This document shows positions 13,503-22,236 of a stretch of 29,376 nucleotides of DNA, piece after piece. Every line of letters starts with the position of its first letter. Position 1 is the first letter of the stretch. Both the position numbers and the translations under genes were made by a program. The notes under the pieces were generated by a model that saw nothing but the letters and a program-made list of their open reading frames with translations, ran no database searches and was not told the DNA's origin. The stretch comes from a virus: IMG/VR virus record IMGVR_UViG_3300021182_000213, positions 1-29,376 of that record; one strand, written 5' to 3'.

Positions 13503-13561
13503 TTTCTTTTACCTTAACAAGCCCAACCCCTCTTGCAGGGACGGCATTCAAAGGACAGTTT

Positions 13562-14362
13562 ATGCCAGACAACATCCCAACCCCGCCCGGCGGGACGGAA
13601 GACCTGGAACCGGTCACTCCACAAGCTGACCAAGAAGTAGTGCCCGAGACTCCCGCTCTAGAACCCGAGCCTCAACCGCAGGAACCGCAGCCACAACCTG
13701 AGCCAACTCCTCAGCCGGCACCGGAACCCGCACCCGCCACGCCAGCTCAGCCGACCGTTGAAGAACGCTACCGGCAAAGCTCCAGCGAGGGCATAATTCT
13801 AAACTCCAAGAACAAGAGTTTGGAAGATATCCTTCATAAATTAACCAGCGAAGACACACCCAACGAGCCAGAACTTCTTGCCGAATACCCGGATTACAAA
13901 GCGTACAATGCCGTCACCCAAAAGTTGATGCGCGATACGCTGGAAAACAAGAAGCGCCAGATGCGGATAAACCTCACGCTCATCGAGCAGGAGGCCAGCC
14001 GCAAATGGGAGGCGGACCTCAGGGCGCTCACACGCAGACCTGAATACACCACGCTTAGAGGCGACGAGAAGTTCGAGGAATTCGTTTTCAAACCCCAGCA
14101 CAAGGGCGTTGACATCCAAACGCTCGCAGACGCGTACCTTGTACGTTCCGGCCGCACGCAACCCGCGCAGCCACCTGTTACTCCTCCAGCCAATCCTTCC
14201 CCGGCGCAGCCCGCAGGCGGGTTACCCAGAGGCAGCGGAGGCCCGAGAGGACCTGTCAAGCAGCAGAAGATTACGCTTGAGCAGGCCAAAGTCATCAGGG
14301 AAACCAACTATAAAGAGTACATGCGCCTCGTTCGTGCGAACCTGATTGAAACCGAAGTCTAA
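13562..14362 (+). CDS. Putative scaffold-type protein, Pro/Glu/Gln-rich (266 aa)
   Basis: Residues 1-65 are low-complexity and acidic with PEPQPQ-type repeats. Residues 66-195 are a charged helical region (LENKKRQMRINLTLIEQEAS). A second Pro-rich linker precedes a basic helical C-terminus (TLEQAKVIRETNYKEYMRLV). Its place directly before the major capsid gene, its disordered N-terminus and its helical core all suit a scaffolding protein, whose C-terminal helices often bind capsid subunits. That role is inferred; no family motif is visible. AAAGGACAGTTT gives a ribosome site. Confidence 0.6.
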   Translation: MPDNIPTPPGGTEDLEPVTPQADQEVVPETPALEPEPQPQEPQPQPEPTPQPAPEPAPATPAQPTVEERYRQSSSEGIILNSKNKSLEDILHKLTSEDTPNEPELLAEYPDYKAYNAVTQKLMRDTLENKKRQMRINLTLIEQEASRKWEADLRALTRRPEYTTLRGDEKFEEFVFKPQHKGVDIQTLADAYLVRSGRTQPAQPPVTPPANPSPAQPAGGLPRGSGGPRGPVKQQKITLEQAKVIRETNYKEYMRLVRANLIETEV

Positions 14363-14404
14363 CCCTCACTTTCAGCGGTTTGTGTCTAGCTCCCAACTAA
14401 ACCC

Positions 14405-15517
14405 ATGCCATCCTCATACGGCACCAAGTTAGCGGAGGCCTTTTCGCAGAAGCTTGTAAAAGCTATTTACGAATACGCCCCCATTGAGGAAGTGGTCAAT
14501 CGCGATTACGAAGGGGAAATTGACGCTGTCGGCTCCAAGCTGAACATGCTCAACTTTGCCCGCTTAACCGAGCAGACCTACAACGGGGCGAACCTCACGC
14601 CCGCCGACCTCACCGAGGTCAATAGTCAGTTAACCATAGACCAGTGGAAATCGTTCTACTGGCGTGAGAAGACGATAAACAAGTTCCAGAGCTACATCAA
14701 GGAACCGAAAGGTACAGTCCTTGAGCAGACCGCCAACGAGCGCAAGAAAAACATCATGAAGTTCTTGATGGGTTTCTACACCAAAGCGGCTGCGGGCTCT
14801 GCGGTCGGTGTTGATTACACCACCGGCACTGTCACTGTTGACAGCTCCGGCAATGTCACCGGCTCCGGCACCACCTTCACCGCTGCCATGGTAGGCTGCG
14901 GATTCCAGGCTACGGGTCAAACCGCCTGGTACCGAGTTGCTACGTTCACCGATACCACTCACATCACCATCGTCAATGACACCGACGACGATGTGGCCAG
15001 CGGCACCTACACCGGCGGCGCCATTGGCGCGGGTGCTTCCTATACCATCCAGGCCGCTACCGTCAAGACCATTGACGACAGCACTACCGGCGCGCATTTC
15101 CTAGATATGTGCACCACGCTGAAACAGCGCTTGGACGAGAACGAAGTCCCGGACGAAGACCGCTTCCTGTTTATTCCTCCGGCGGGCATGACTGCTTTGC
15201 TAAAGGACAGCAGCATCAAGCTGAACGTTCCGGCCGCTTACGAAGATTTGATTGTCAAAGGCTTCGTGACGGAATTAGAAGGCTTCAAGGTCTTCAAAGT
15301 CAACCGCCTGGTTGGCGACAACACCAACGGCTACCACGTGTTAGCCGGTCAGAAGAACTTCTTAACCTTTGCCGACAAAGCTTTGAACGTTGGCATGGAA
15401 GAAGACCTGATTGGTAACTTCGGATCAGCGTATAAGGATTTGTTCGTTTACGGCGCGAAAGTCGCCGATGAACGCCGCAAATTCGGCGCGACTGCTTTCG
15501 TCAAGTTCACCGCCTAA
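14405..15517 (+). CDS. Major capsid protein (HK97-type), with an inserted beta domain
   Basis: This 370-residue protein is the shell subunit judging from order and pattern: an N-terminal arm, a helix-rich early part (WREKTINKFQSYIKEPKGTV and ANERKKNIMKFLMGFYTKAA), and a C-terminal P/A-domain segment with VPDEDRFLFIPPAGMTALLK and LEGFKVFKVNRLVGDN. Residues 136-215 form a Gly/Thr-rich beta insertion (GTVTVDSSGNVTGSGTTFTA, then MVGCGF, TTHITI, ASYTI). A similar module occurs in the large tail protein at 19692. Such insertions usually project from the capsid surface. The gene is followed by an intrinsic terminator, as expected for a gene made in large amounts. Confidence 0.85.
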   Translation: MPSSYGTKLAEAFSQKLVKAIYEYAPIEEVVNRDYEGEIDAVGSKLNMLNFARLTEQTYNGANLTPADLTEVNSQLTIDQWKSFYWREKTINKFQSYIKEPKGTVLEQTANERKKNIMKFLMGFYTKAAAGSAVGVDYTTGTVTVDSSGNVTGSGTTFTAAMVGCGFQATGQTAWYRVATFTDTTHITIVNDTDDDVASGTYTGGAIGAGASYTIQAATVKTIDDSTTGAHFLDMCTTLKQRLDENEVPDEDRFLFIPPAGMTALLKDSSIKLNVPAAYEDLIVKGFVTELEGFKVFKVNRLVGDNTNGYHVLAGQKNFLTFADKALNVGMEEDLIGNFGSAYKDLFVYGAKVADERRKFGATAFVKFTA

Positions 15518-15526
15518 GTACAATAT

Positions 15527-15557
15527 CCCCGGCTCGCCCAAAGTGGGCCGGGGTTTT
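15527..15557 (+). terminator. Intrinsic terminator after the capsid gene
   Basis: CCCCGG (15527-15532) pairs with CCGGGG (15548-15553), with inner CCC/GGG pairing around AAAGT. TTTT follows directly. It lies 9 bases after the capsid stop. It probably reduces read-through so that capsid message exceeds that of later genes. Confidence 0.7.
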
Positions 15558-15583
15558 CCCCTATCAACTAATCTATTACTCTC

Positions 15584-16081
15584 ATGTCTCGTACTAAATC
15601 TATCGGCTTTCCGAACTCTGAGGGCGAATTGTCCACGGTGCTCGACAAGCTGCAAAGGTCAACAACCAGCGAACTGTTGACAACCGGAGCCTTGGCCATT
15701 CACGGTGCGGGCTCAGCGCTGGCAAAGACCGTCAACACCATCTATTTCATGATTGACGGCCAGGTCTACTCCAAGACCGCAGCCGACTGTGCCGCGCTTG
15801 TTGGTACCGTCACGAATGCCAAATTTAACGTCTTCGTGTTCTCCGTTAACGCCGCAGGTACCTTTGCCACACAAATGGGAACTGAGGCCGCCACTTTGGG
15901 CGGTGTCGTTTTCCCGGCCGTTCCTGACGGCTCCGTAGCAGTCGGCTTCGTCATCATCAACCCGACCGGCACCGGCAACTTCACCGGAGGCACCACGCCC
16001 TTGGACGATGCAACCGTTGTCCCGAACGCTGTCTACGTTAACACACTGGGCGATTTCTTCCCCCAGTATTCCACCCTCTAA
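15584..16081 (+). CDS. Putative minor head/decoration protein (165 aa)
   Basis: The product begins with a helical segment (STVLDKLQRSTTSELLTTGA) and then turns Gly/Ala/Thr-rich and beta-like (FNVFVFSVNAAGTFATQMGT, VVFPAVPDGSVAVGFVIINP). It has no membrane or signal segment. Its location just downstream of the capsid gene and its beta-rich composition fit a capsid decoration or accessory protein. The family is not proven. There is no ribosome site; the leader is CTAATCTATTACTCTC. Confidence 0.6.
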   Translation: MSRTKSIGFPNSEGELSTVLDKLQRSTTSELLTTGALAIHGAGSALAKTVNTIYFMIDGQVYSKTAADCAALVGTVTNAKFNVFVFSVNAAGTFATQMGTEAATLGGVVFPAVPDGSVAVGFVIINPTGTGNFTGGTTPLDDATVVPNAVYVNTLGDFFPQYSTL

Positions 16082-16099
16082 TCCGCTAATCCACTCACC

Positions 16100-16435
16100 A
16101 TGCCACAAAACTTCCTCACTCTGAGTGACTTGCCGGCAGACGTACAGGCGCAGGTTAACTCAATTCTGGCAATTCCATCCGCGAAGCGCACCGCTTCCCA
16201 AACGGCATTCTTAAACGCACGTGTCCCGCACTTGTCCAATGTGGTTATCCGCATGGACCCAGCGAACACGTATATTGCAGAGTGCTCAGGAACCTCGGTT
16301 CCGAGTAATGGGCTCTCCGGTTTTGCCAAGAACTGTTTCTTCTACAAGACCGACGCGGTGGCAGGAACCAGCGGCTTGTATACCAACGTCGGCACAATTT
16401 CATCCTGTGACTTCAAACTTGTCACTAACGCGTAG
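16100..16435 (+). CDS. Hypothetical head-region protein (111 aa)
   Basis: The product starts MPQNFLTLSDLPADVQAQVN, has a basic helix (IPSAKRTASQTAFLNARVPH), and ends with a beta-type segment (GTSGLYTNVGTISSCDFKLV). Its order among structural genes and small size suggest a virion component; no family is recognised. The leader GCTAATCCACTCACC lacks a Shine-Dalgarno. The 61-base gap after it contains a small CCCAG-GCT-CTGGG hairpin. Confidence 0.6.
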   Translation: MPQNFLTLSDLPADVQAQVNSILAIPSAKRTASQTAFLNARVPHLSNVVIRMDPANTYIAECSGTSVPSNGLSGFAKNCFFYKTDAVAGTSGLYTNVGTISSCDFKLVTNA

Positions 16436-16496
16436 TTCCCAGGCTCTGGGCTCTCCCCAGGGTTCAGGGTTTGAGAATTAATTAATCACCACATCT

Positions 16497-17135
16497 ATGA
16501 ACGATAAAGGTGCAAACGCGGAGGTCTCTGTGCCTCTGCAAAGGCAGACCGGACTGTTTGCCCGGCTGCTCAAGAAGTTCCTGCTCACTCAGGTTGGCAA
16601 ACACTTGGCTTTTCAGTTCGGACTGCGCGGCTTCAACCGTGTAGGCTACCAGCTCATTAAGTTTAAGGGTTTTGACAAAGACGGCAATAAGATTTACGCC
16701 AAGCCGGGGCTCTTGAACTTTGTCTACAACTCCCGTGTCAACAAAGGAGCGGCCTTGCAGGCTTCCCTAATGTCCGGCTCAGCATTGGGGAGCATCTCGT
16801 CACCGTTGCCGCCGCTATACATTGCGTTGTCCACGGCTTCGCTGACTCCCGCCTATGGCGACACCACTTTGACCTCTGAAACTGTTGTCGCTGGTATCGC
16901 TCGCGCTCTCGGCACAGCGCAAAACTATGTCTCGCCTGGCACTACCGTTGACGGGGCGGCCTCCTACGATGTCTACAAGCAGTTCACTTTGACCGGCGCA
17001 GGGACGACTGTAGTCTCTACGGGTCTATTTGACGCGGCCTCTACCGGCAACCTCTTTGCGGAAGTTAACTTCGGCACTTCGGCGGTTATGGCCACAAACG
17101 ATATCTTGCAGGTAACTTGGACGGTAAACATCTAG
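16497..17135 (+). CDS. Putative structural protein (212 aa)
   Basis: The N-terminal 60 residues are basic and partly hydrophobic (LFARLLKKFLLTQVGKHLAF). From about residue 95 the sequence resembles a beta-sandwich pattern common in phage virion proteins: PPLYIALSTASLTPAYGDTT, then ARALGTAQNY, and VYKQFTLTGAGTTVVSTGLF, ending NDILQVTWTVNI. It lies between head genes and the repeat fibre. It is likely a tail or neck protein; this is inferred from composition and order. Confidence 0.6.
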   Translation: MNDKGANAEVSVPLQRQTGLFARLLKKFLLTQVGKHLAFQFGLRGFNRVGYQLIKFKGFDKDGNKIYAKPGLLNFVYNSRVNKGAALQASLMSGSALGSISSPLPPLYIALSTASLTPAYGDTTLTSETVVAGIARALGTAQNYVSPGTTVDGAASYDVYKQFTLTGAGTTVVSTGLFDAASTGNLFAEVNFGTSAVMATNDILQVTWTVNI

Positions 17136-17149
17136 CTTAAAAGCTTTTT

Positions 17150-17172
17150 CTGCTTCCGAGTTTCGGGGGCAG
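17150..17172 (+). repeat. 10-bp hairpin in the gap before the fibre gene
   Basis: CTGCTTCCGA (17150-17159) pairs with TCGGGGGCAG (17163-17172), including two G-T pairs, around loop GTT. It is preceded by a small AGCTT-AA-AAGCT stem and a run of T, which could act as a weak terminator or processing site between the genes on either side. Confidence 0.45.
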
Positions 17173-17190
17173 GGATAAGGTTTTAACTTT

Positions 17191-19695
17191 ATGGCCGCAG
17201 TAGAACTATACTCAACTCCTCTCTATTCCGACGCTAACCTCGTTGCGTATTACCGTTTGGAAAATACCTCTGACAGTAAGGGAAGCAGAACACTCACAAA
17301 CAACAACTCGGTTACATTTACCAGCGCAAAATTCAACAATGGAGCAAACTTTGGAACAACACTTGCGAATGACCTATGGCTGTCTTACCTTGGCGATAAC
17401 TTAGGGATAAGCGGTGGAGCTTGCAGTCTGGTCGGGTGGATTAACGTCAACACCCAAATCAACGGCACGGCAGTAAACTATGATTTTTTCTCTCAAAGCG
17501 ATAATACTACCCAAACGGATTATTATATTGAGTATTATTACAATAGTGGCAGTCCCCAGCTAATTTTCGCCAGAGGACGTAGAGTAACAGGCGACCAGAC
17601 AATCCCATATAGTATTACTCTCACAGTCGGGACTTGGTATCATGTTGCCCTGACTTATAACGGAACCACATTAACAGGGTACTTAAATGGAAGCGTGGTG
17701 GGAACTCCAATCTCTGCCAGTGGAAATGGCAGTTCAACTCAATATACAAATGGCTGTAGTATTGGTGCGAGAGTTTACAATTCTTCATTCCTGAACCAAT
17801 CACTAATTACGGCTGATGATGTTGCTGTTTTCTCCCGTGCTCTTACCGCTACCGAAGTTTCCAACCTTTATAACGGTACCTGGAGTACCACTTACCCCCG
17901 CACCGCCTCGGTTTCAGTCAGCAAGTCAGCTTCCCGAGTGGCGACCGTAGCCAGACTGTTTACCGTCAAGCGTGCATCATCAGCCACCGTTTCCCGAGCG
18001 GCGAGTAGGTCAGCAACCGCCACTAGAGTAAAAGGGTTTGTTCGCACAGCAGCAGCCAGCGTTTCCAATACCGTCTCAAGGCTCGCTGCGGTTGGCCGAA
18101 AGCTCACGTATCTCCGCACCGCCTCTGCATCGGTATCAAACAGTGGAACTGGCATAGTAGACAGTTACAGCGAGACAAACTACTCTGGCAATTCCCAATT
18201 GGGCGGTGGAGCGGCTGAGAACACCAAGATTGGCCAGGCATTTCTCGCTACAGCAAACGTCTTGGATAGTTGCAAGTTCTACTTGATGAAGTCTGGCTCT
18301 CCCACAGGAAACGCAGTTGCGACTATCTATGCCTTAACCGGAACGCCGGGCACAAATGCCGTACCCACTGGCGCTGCCTTAGCTACATCGGGTTCAGTGG
18401 ATGTGTCCACAATAAGCGGGGTTACCCATCAGCTAATAACGTTTTCCTTTAGTGGGGCCAACCGTATTTCTCTTTCAGCCAGTACCTATTACGGAGTTAC
18501 GATTGAATACAGTGGCGGTGATAGCTCAAACTTTGTTTTCGTTGGTTCTGGTGGTACATATCACGGCAACCCATACTCTTGGTCTGGTTCCAGTTGGACA
18601 GCGGGCTTTGCGAGCAATGACCTCATTTGGTATGTCTATGGAGTCGTGGCCCGACTGGCCACCGCCAACCGAGTTAGGACTATTGTTCGCGCTGCGGCTG
18701 CCTCAGTGTCCAACACGGTATCGCGTCTGGCCGCAGTAGTTCGTAAAACCACCTTTATCAGAAAAGCGTCCGGTTCAGTATCCAATGCAGTATCCCGTCT
18801 CGCTACAGCAGTCAAACAACGCATTATCAAGAAGACCGCCGCAATATCCGCTTCCAACGCGGTCAGCAGACTTGCCACAGTTGTCAGAAAGACTACCTTG
18901 AACCGCGCCGCAGCGGCCACCACAAGCCGCGCAGCCTCAAGGAGCACAACGGTGGCAAGAGGCTTCGTCCTGATTCGCAAGGTCTCTGCCGCAGTGTCTA
19001 ACGCCGCCGGCAGGCTGGCTACCGTTGTGGCCGGTAAGATCCACATCATTATCCGCACAGCCTCGGTTTCAACTTCAAATGCAGTTGGCCGATTGACCGC
19101 TATCGCTCGCTCCTTGACCTCAAAACGCACTGCCTCCGCGGCGACGAGCCGTTCAGCCTCACGGAGTATCACCGCTACCAGAATCAGCACCATGACCCGA
19201 ATAGCGACAACGGCAGTATCCAACGCCGCCTCAAGGCTCGCTTCAGTGGCTAGAAAGCTAACCATACTGCGTCATCCTACAGCCACGGTCTCAAATGCCG
19301 CTTCAAGGTTTGCAACGGCCATTCGAGGGTTTACCTACATACGAAACGTCTCGGTCTCTGTCTCAAATGCAGCTACGCGATTTGCCAGCGCAGTAAAAGG
19401 GAAGATTGTCAAACGAATCGCCTCAGTAACGACCTCCTATGCCGCCGCCCGCTTGATAGTGGTAACCCGCTCAATGACCTTTATTCGGAATGCGGTAGCC
19501 ATGGTAAGCAATGCGGCAAGCAGACTGGCAAAGGTCAAAGTCTACCTCAATGGCCTCCTGGTAATGTACGCCAATAAATACTTCAAGCAGAACAGTTCCT
19601 ATGGCAACAAGTACAACCAGCAAGGCACGCCATACAGCGACAAGCTAAGTCAGCAAAATACTTCCTACTCTAACAAATATCAACACCCGCAATGA
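17191..19695 (+). CDS. Large tail/adhesion protein: LamG domain plus 24-aa repeats
   Basis: The 834-residue protein has an N-terminal LamG/concanavalin-like domain at about residues 8-230. Typical strands are visible in LVAYYRLE, CSLVGWINV, GTWYHVALTYNGTTLTGYLN and DDVAVFSRALTATEVSNLYN. It then has 16 copies of a 24-residue basic repeat (consensus R-TA-S-SVSNAASRLATV-RK-T-I; residues 237 to about 785). Copy 4 is split by an inserted beta-rich domain of about 167 residues, which resembles choice-of-anchor/adhesion domains (SGSPTGN, GAALATSGSVDVST, YYGVTIEYSGGDSSN). The end is a short NKY-Q-SY repeat tail. LamG and beta-anchor domains suggest host-surface or glycan binding as a tail fibre. It overlaps the next gene as ATGA. 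Confidence 0.75.
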   Translation: MAAVELYSTPLYSDANLVAYYRLENTSDSKGSRTLTNNNSVTFTSAKFNNGANFGTTLANDLWLSYLGDNLGISGGACSLVGWINVNTQINGTAVNYDFFSQSDNTTQTDYYIEYYYNSGSPQLIFARGRRVTGDQTIPYSITLTVGTWYHVALTYNGTTLTGYLNGSVVGTPISASGNGSSTQYTNGCSIGARVYNSSFLNQSLITADDVAVFSRALTATEVSNLYNGTWSTTYPRTASVSVSKSASRVATVARLFTVKRASSATVSRAASRSATATRVKGFVRTAAASVSNTVSRLAAVGRKLTYLRTASASVSNSGTGIVDSYSETNYSGNSQLGGGAAENTKIGQAFLATANVLDSCKFYLMKSGSPTGNAVATIYALTGTPGTNAVPTGAALATSGSVDVSTISGVTHQLITFSFSGANRISLSASTYYGVTIEYSGGDSSNFVFVGSGGTYHGNPYSWSGSSWTAGFASNDLIWYVYGVVARLATANRVRTIVRAAAASVSNTVSRLAAVVRKTTFIRKASGSVSNAVSRLATAVKQRIIKKTAAISASNAVSRLATVVRKTTLNRAAAATTSRAASRSTTVARGFVLIRKVSAAVSNAAGRLATVVAGKIHIIIRTASVSTSNAVGRLTAIARSLTSKRTASAATSRSASRSITATRISTMTRIATTAVSNAASRLASVARKLTILRHPTATVSNAASRFATAIRGFTYIRNVSVSVSNAATRFASAVKGKIVKRIASVTTSYAAARLIVVTRSMTFIRNAVAMVSNAASRLAKVKVYLNGLLVMYANKYFKQNSSYGNKYNQQGTPYSDKLSQQNTSYSNKYQHPQ
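17899..19557 (+). repeat. Protein-level repeat array, 16 x 24 residues (72-base units)
   Basis: Units start with R or K at 17899, 17971, 18043, 18115 (split), 18688, 18760, 18832, 18904, 18976, 19054, 19126, 19198, 19270, 19342, 19414 and 19486. All are 72 bases long except unit 9 (78 bases) and the merged last unit. Copies such as RTAAASVSNTVSRLAAV and RIATTAVSNAASRLASV show the consensus. The DNA has diverged more than the protein, so the array is old or under selection. Confidence 0.85.
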
Positions 19696-21602
19696 TTCAA
19701 GTTGAACCAATCCAAAACTTCAATGGGTTCGGGATAGGCGCCCAGCAGGGCGAGTATTTCTATTCTCAGGGAATGTGCAAAACCCAGTTTGGCCTCACGC
19801 CGAATTGGGCAACCACTGACGAAGTAACCTCCGGCACGCTTTCTGGGCTTAGCCTCACGAACTGGTTTGCGACGAACGGCAGTTCCGTGTTTGCCTATGA
19901 CCAGAGCGGAAATATCTACACTGCCAACCTGTTTTCGCTGAATTGGGCCAAAGCCTATACTCTGGCTACCAACTCGCATGGCAACGGCATGATTGTTGAC
20001 CAGACCGGCCGTGTCCTTATTGCCGGCGACCGCTACCTTTCCAAATGGGACGGCGCCACCGCAGCGACGACAGCAGGGACCGTCCAGGTAAATACGAGCA
20101 GCTCAGCGGTCATCGGGTACAGCACGAGCTTCACTTCGGCTATGGTCGGCAAACAAGTCACGTTCAGCCTTCAATCAGGCGTAATCTATACCGTCTCGAC
20201 GGTAACTGATTCTACCCACTTGACATTAAGCTCCAACTACACAGGCACAGGAGGTTTCGGCAACTATTCCATCTATATGGGTTCAACTGAGCAGTGGAAA
20301 GATTTCGGTTCAGCCTTTTCCACGTTAGGTCTGCGGCAGATGGACTTATACGAGGACTGGGTTGTAATGGCCAATGTCAATAATGTGGCCATATTGAACG
20401 TAACCGATGACTCCTTTAACAACCAAGGTCTCGAATTGCCGAGCGGATACACCGTTGCCACGCTAAGGGCCGGGCTTTCAGGCATCCTTGTCGGCGTAAA
20501 CACTAACACGAAAGGCGCGATATTCCTTTGGGACGCGGTTGCCAATGGTTCCATTTCAGAATGGATTTGGTTTAATGCCAACATCAAAGCCATCGTCCCC
20601 ACCAACGAAGGATATCTCGGCTATTACGTCATCACCACTCGCGGCATCTACCTGACTAATGGCTACATCGTCACGCCAATTTACGAGATGCTGCCGGACG
20701 ACCGCCTCACATTCAGCTATATCATCAACAACCTGACGCCAAACAGCATAACTCTAATTGGCAGGTACTTGGTCTTTTTTGGTGGTAGCGGCTTCGCGCG
20801 CAGAGGCCAGGGGATTTACATTTTCAATATTGAGACCAGATGTTTCGAGTTCGCGCCAGTTTCCAATGGGGTTCAATACAATCTCAGCATGGGAGGCGTC
20901 TTCTTTGACGGTGTCTATAACGTCCACCTCGGCTATTCGTCTGCTCATCCGGCCACGACCGCCATCGCGAAACTGGTAAACGCGCCTCCGACATCAGCCT
21001 ATTACATCACGGAGCCGAAAGGCTTAGGGGACGGCAAGACTTCGTTCGCCGGAAACGAGAAGACGGCTGACGCCGCCAAATTTACAATCCTTGAGAACCC
21101 CCGGTCAAGTTCGGTCGGAGCAAATACCTATTCGGTAGCACTGAAAGTCTATAACTTCCAGCGCTCCCTGTACTCAACCCTCACAACCGTAAGCGGGACC
21201 CTGAATACCACCCACATTACCGTTAACGGCACAGTCGCGGGAGGCATCCCAGTAGCGCAAATTGGGGATGAGGTAACCGTCCTTGAAGGAGTCAATGCCG
21301 GGCAGGTGGCGCACATCACCACCATAGCCAATCAGGGCACAAGCCAGGAAACCTGGACTGTCACCACCTTGCCCAACACGACCGAGGTCGGTGTCTCGAT
21401 TTCCGTCTCACCATTCAAGCTCGTGCAGACGTTCACTTTCTCAAATCTCGCCCAGCTTCGGGACGTGTACTTTGACATCAAGAACAAATACAAAGGCAAG
21501 CGGTTCTTGTTGAAGCTTCTTTTTACAAACATCAGCAACACCGAACTGGATATTACAGACGGCCAGTTCATATACTCAGACCAAGGACTCATAACATCAT
21601 AG
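19692..21602 (+). CDS. Large tail protein with repeated beta structure (636 aa)
   Basis: The sequence is beta-rich throughout with regularly spaced aromatic/Gly/Asp motifs (SSVFAYDQSGNIYTANLFSL, GRVLIAGDRYLSKWDGA, YYVITTRGIYLTNGYIV), a pattern typical of propeller-like tail proteins. Residues about 127-197 hold a module (GTVQVNTSSSAVIGYSTSFT, then AMVGKQ, STHLTLSSNYTG) similar to the insertion in the major capsid protein. A C-terminal beta part (FTFSNLAQLRDVYFDIKNKY) could join subunits. The start overlaps the repeat-fibre stop by four bases. It is probably a tail hub, needle or fibre-associated protein; the exact role is unknown. Confidence 0.65.
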   Translation: MIQVEPIQNFNGFGIGAQQGEYFYSQGMCKTQFGLTPNWATTDEVTSGTLSGLSLTNWFATNGSSVFAYDQSGNIYTANLFSLNWAKAYTLATNSHGNGMIVDQTGRVLIAGDRYLSKWDGATAATTAGTVQVNTSSSAVIGYSTSFTSAMVGKQVTFSLQSGVIYTVSTVTDSTHLTLSSNYTGTGGFGNYSIYMGSTEQWKDFGSAFSTLGLRQMDLYEDWVVMANVNNVAILNVTDDSFNNQGLELPSGYTVATLRAGLSGILVGVNTNTKGAIFLWDAVANGSISEWIWFNANIKAIVPTNEGYLGYYVITTRGIYLTNGYIVTPIYEMLPDDRLTFSYIINNLTPNSITLIGRYLVFFGGSGFARRGQGIYIFNIETRCFEFAPVSNGVQYNLSMGGVFFDGVYNVHLGYSSAHPATTAIAKLVNAPPTSAYYITEPKGLGDGKTSFAGNEKTADAAKFTILENPRSSSVGANTYSVALKVYNFQRSLYSTLTTVSGTLNTTHITVNGTVAGGIPVAQIGDEVTVLEGVNAGQVAHITTIANQGTSQETWTVTTLPNTTEVGVSISVSPFKLVQTFTFSNLAQLRDVYFDIKNKYKGKRFLLKLLFTNISNTELDITDGQFIYSDQGLITS

Positions 21603-21606
21603 TTTT

Positions 21607-22236
21607 ATGGACCAAGCCCAACTCAACCAAGAAGTCAAAAACGGCAATGTAAAGTTCATGGCGCCGTCTCAAGCCCAGCCACAGCCCGAAGAAGATGACC
21701 AGGTGATGAACCAGTTTTTAAGCCTGCTAACGACCATCAGGCAACTAAAGCAGCCGCTAACCGCCGCGCCGACCTCCGCCCCGAAATCGTTTCCCGACCA
21801 AATTCAGTTTGAGGATGACGGCACTACGAAATCTCTTTGGCTCTACATCAACAATGTATGGCAACAGTTTATTCCGAGCACGGGCACCTTTGTTGAGGTA
21901 GGAACAGCAGCAACCGGCCAGTATGCCTCAGCAGAACACGACAACGGGACGGTATCCGGAAGCGCCACCATTGACTGGAACAATGGCAACGTGCAGTACA
22001 TTACCCTATCGGCAGCCACGACTTTAACCTTCAGTAATCCCCTGTCCGGTGGTCGTTACCTTCTTCATGTCGCAGGAGCCTATGTCCCTACCTTTCCCTC
22101 AACTGTCCGCTGGCCCTCCGGTACCACACCAACAGCCACAGCCACCAGTGGCCACAAGGACATTTACAGCTTTGTCTATTCCTCAAAGGAAAGTCTTTAC
22201 GATGGAGCCCAAAACGCTAATTATGCCACAACCTAA
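21607..22236 (+). CDS. Hypothetical tail-associated protein (209 aa)
   Basis: The N-terminal 60 residues are charged and helical (MDQAQLNQEVKNGNVKFMAP, later QFLSLLTTIRQLKQ). The C-terminal part is a beta-rich module: IQFEDDGTTKSLWLYINNVW, then YITLSAATTLTFSNPLSGGR and DIYSFVYSSKESLYDGAQNA, seen in many phage fibre or baseplate proteins. An N-terminal attachment helix followed by a beta-rich head is a common fibre layout. It ends exactly where the next gene starts (TAA-ATG). Confidence 0.6.
   Translation: MDQAQLNQEVKNGNVKFMAPSQAQPQPEEDDQVMNQFLSLLTTIRQLKQPLTAAPTSAPKSFPDQIQFEDDGTTKSLWLYINNVWQQFIPSTGTFVEVGTAATGQYASAEHDNGTVSGSATIDWNNGNVQYITLSAATTLTFSNPLSGGRYLLHVAGAYVPTFPSTVRWPSGTTPTATATSGHKDIYSFVYSSKESLYDGAQNANYATT

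Noticed and set aside
17134-17149. AGCTT-AA-AAGCT plus T-run as a full intrinsic terminator
   Set aside because: A five-base stem with a two-base loop is too weak to claim termination on its own; reported only as context of the neighbouring hairpin.
18636-19265. 209-aa minus-strand frame opposite the 24-aa repeat array
   Set aside because: Its repetitive sequence is simply the reverse complement of the repeat units; the plus-strand protein has domain and overlap support.
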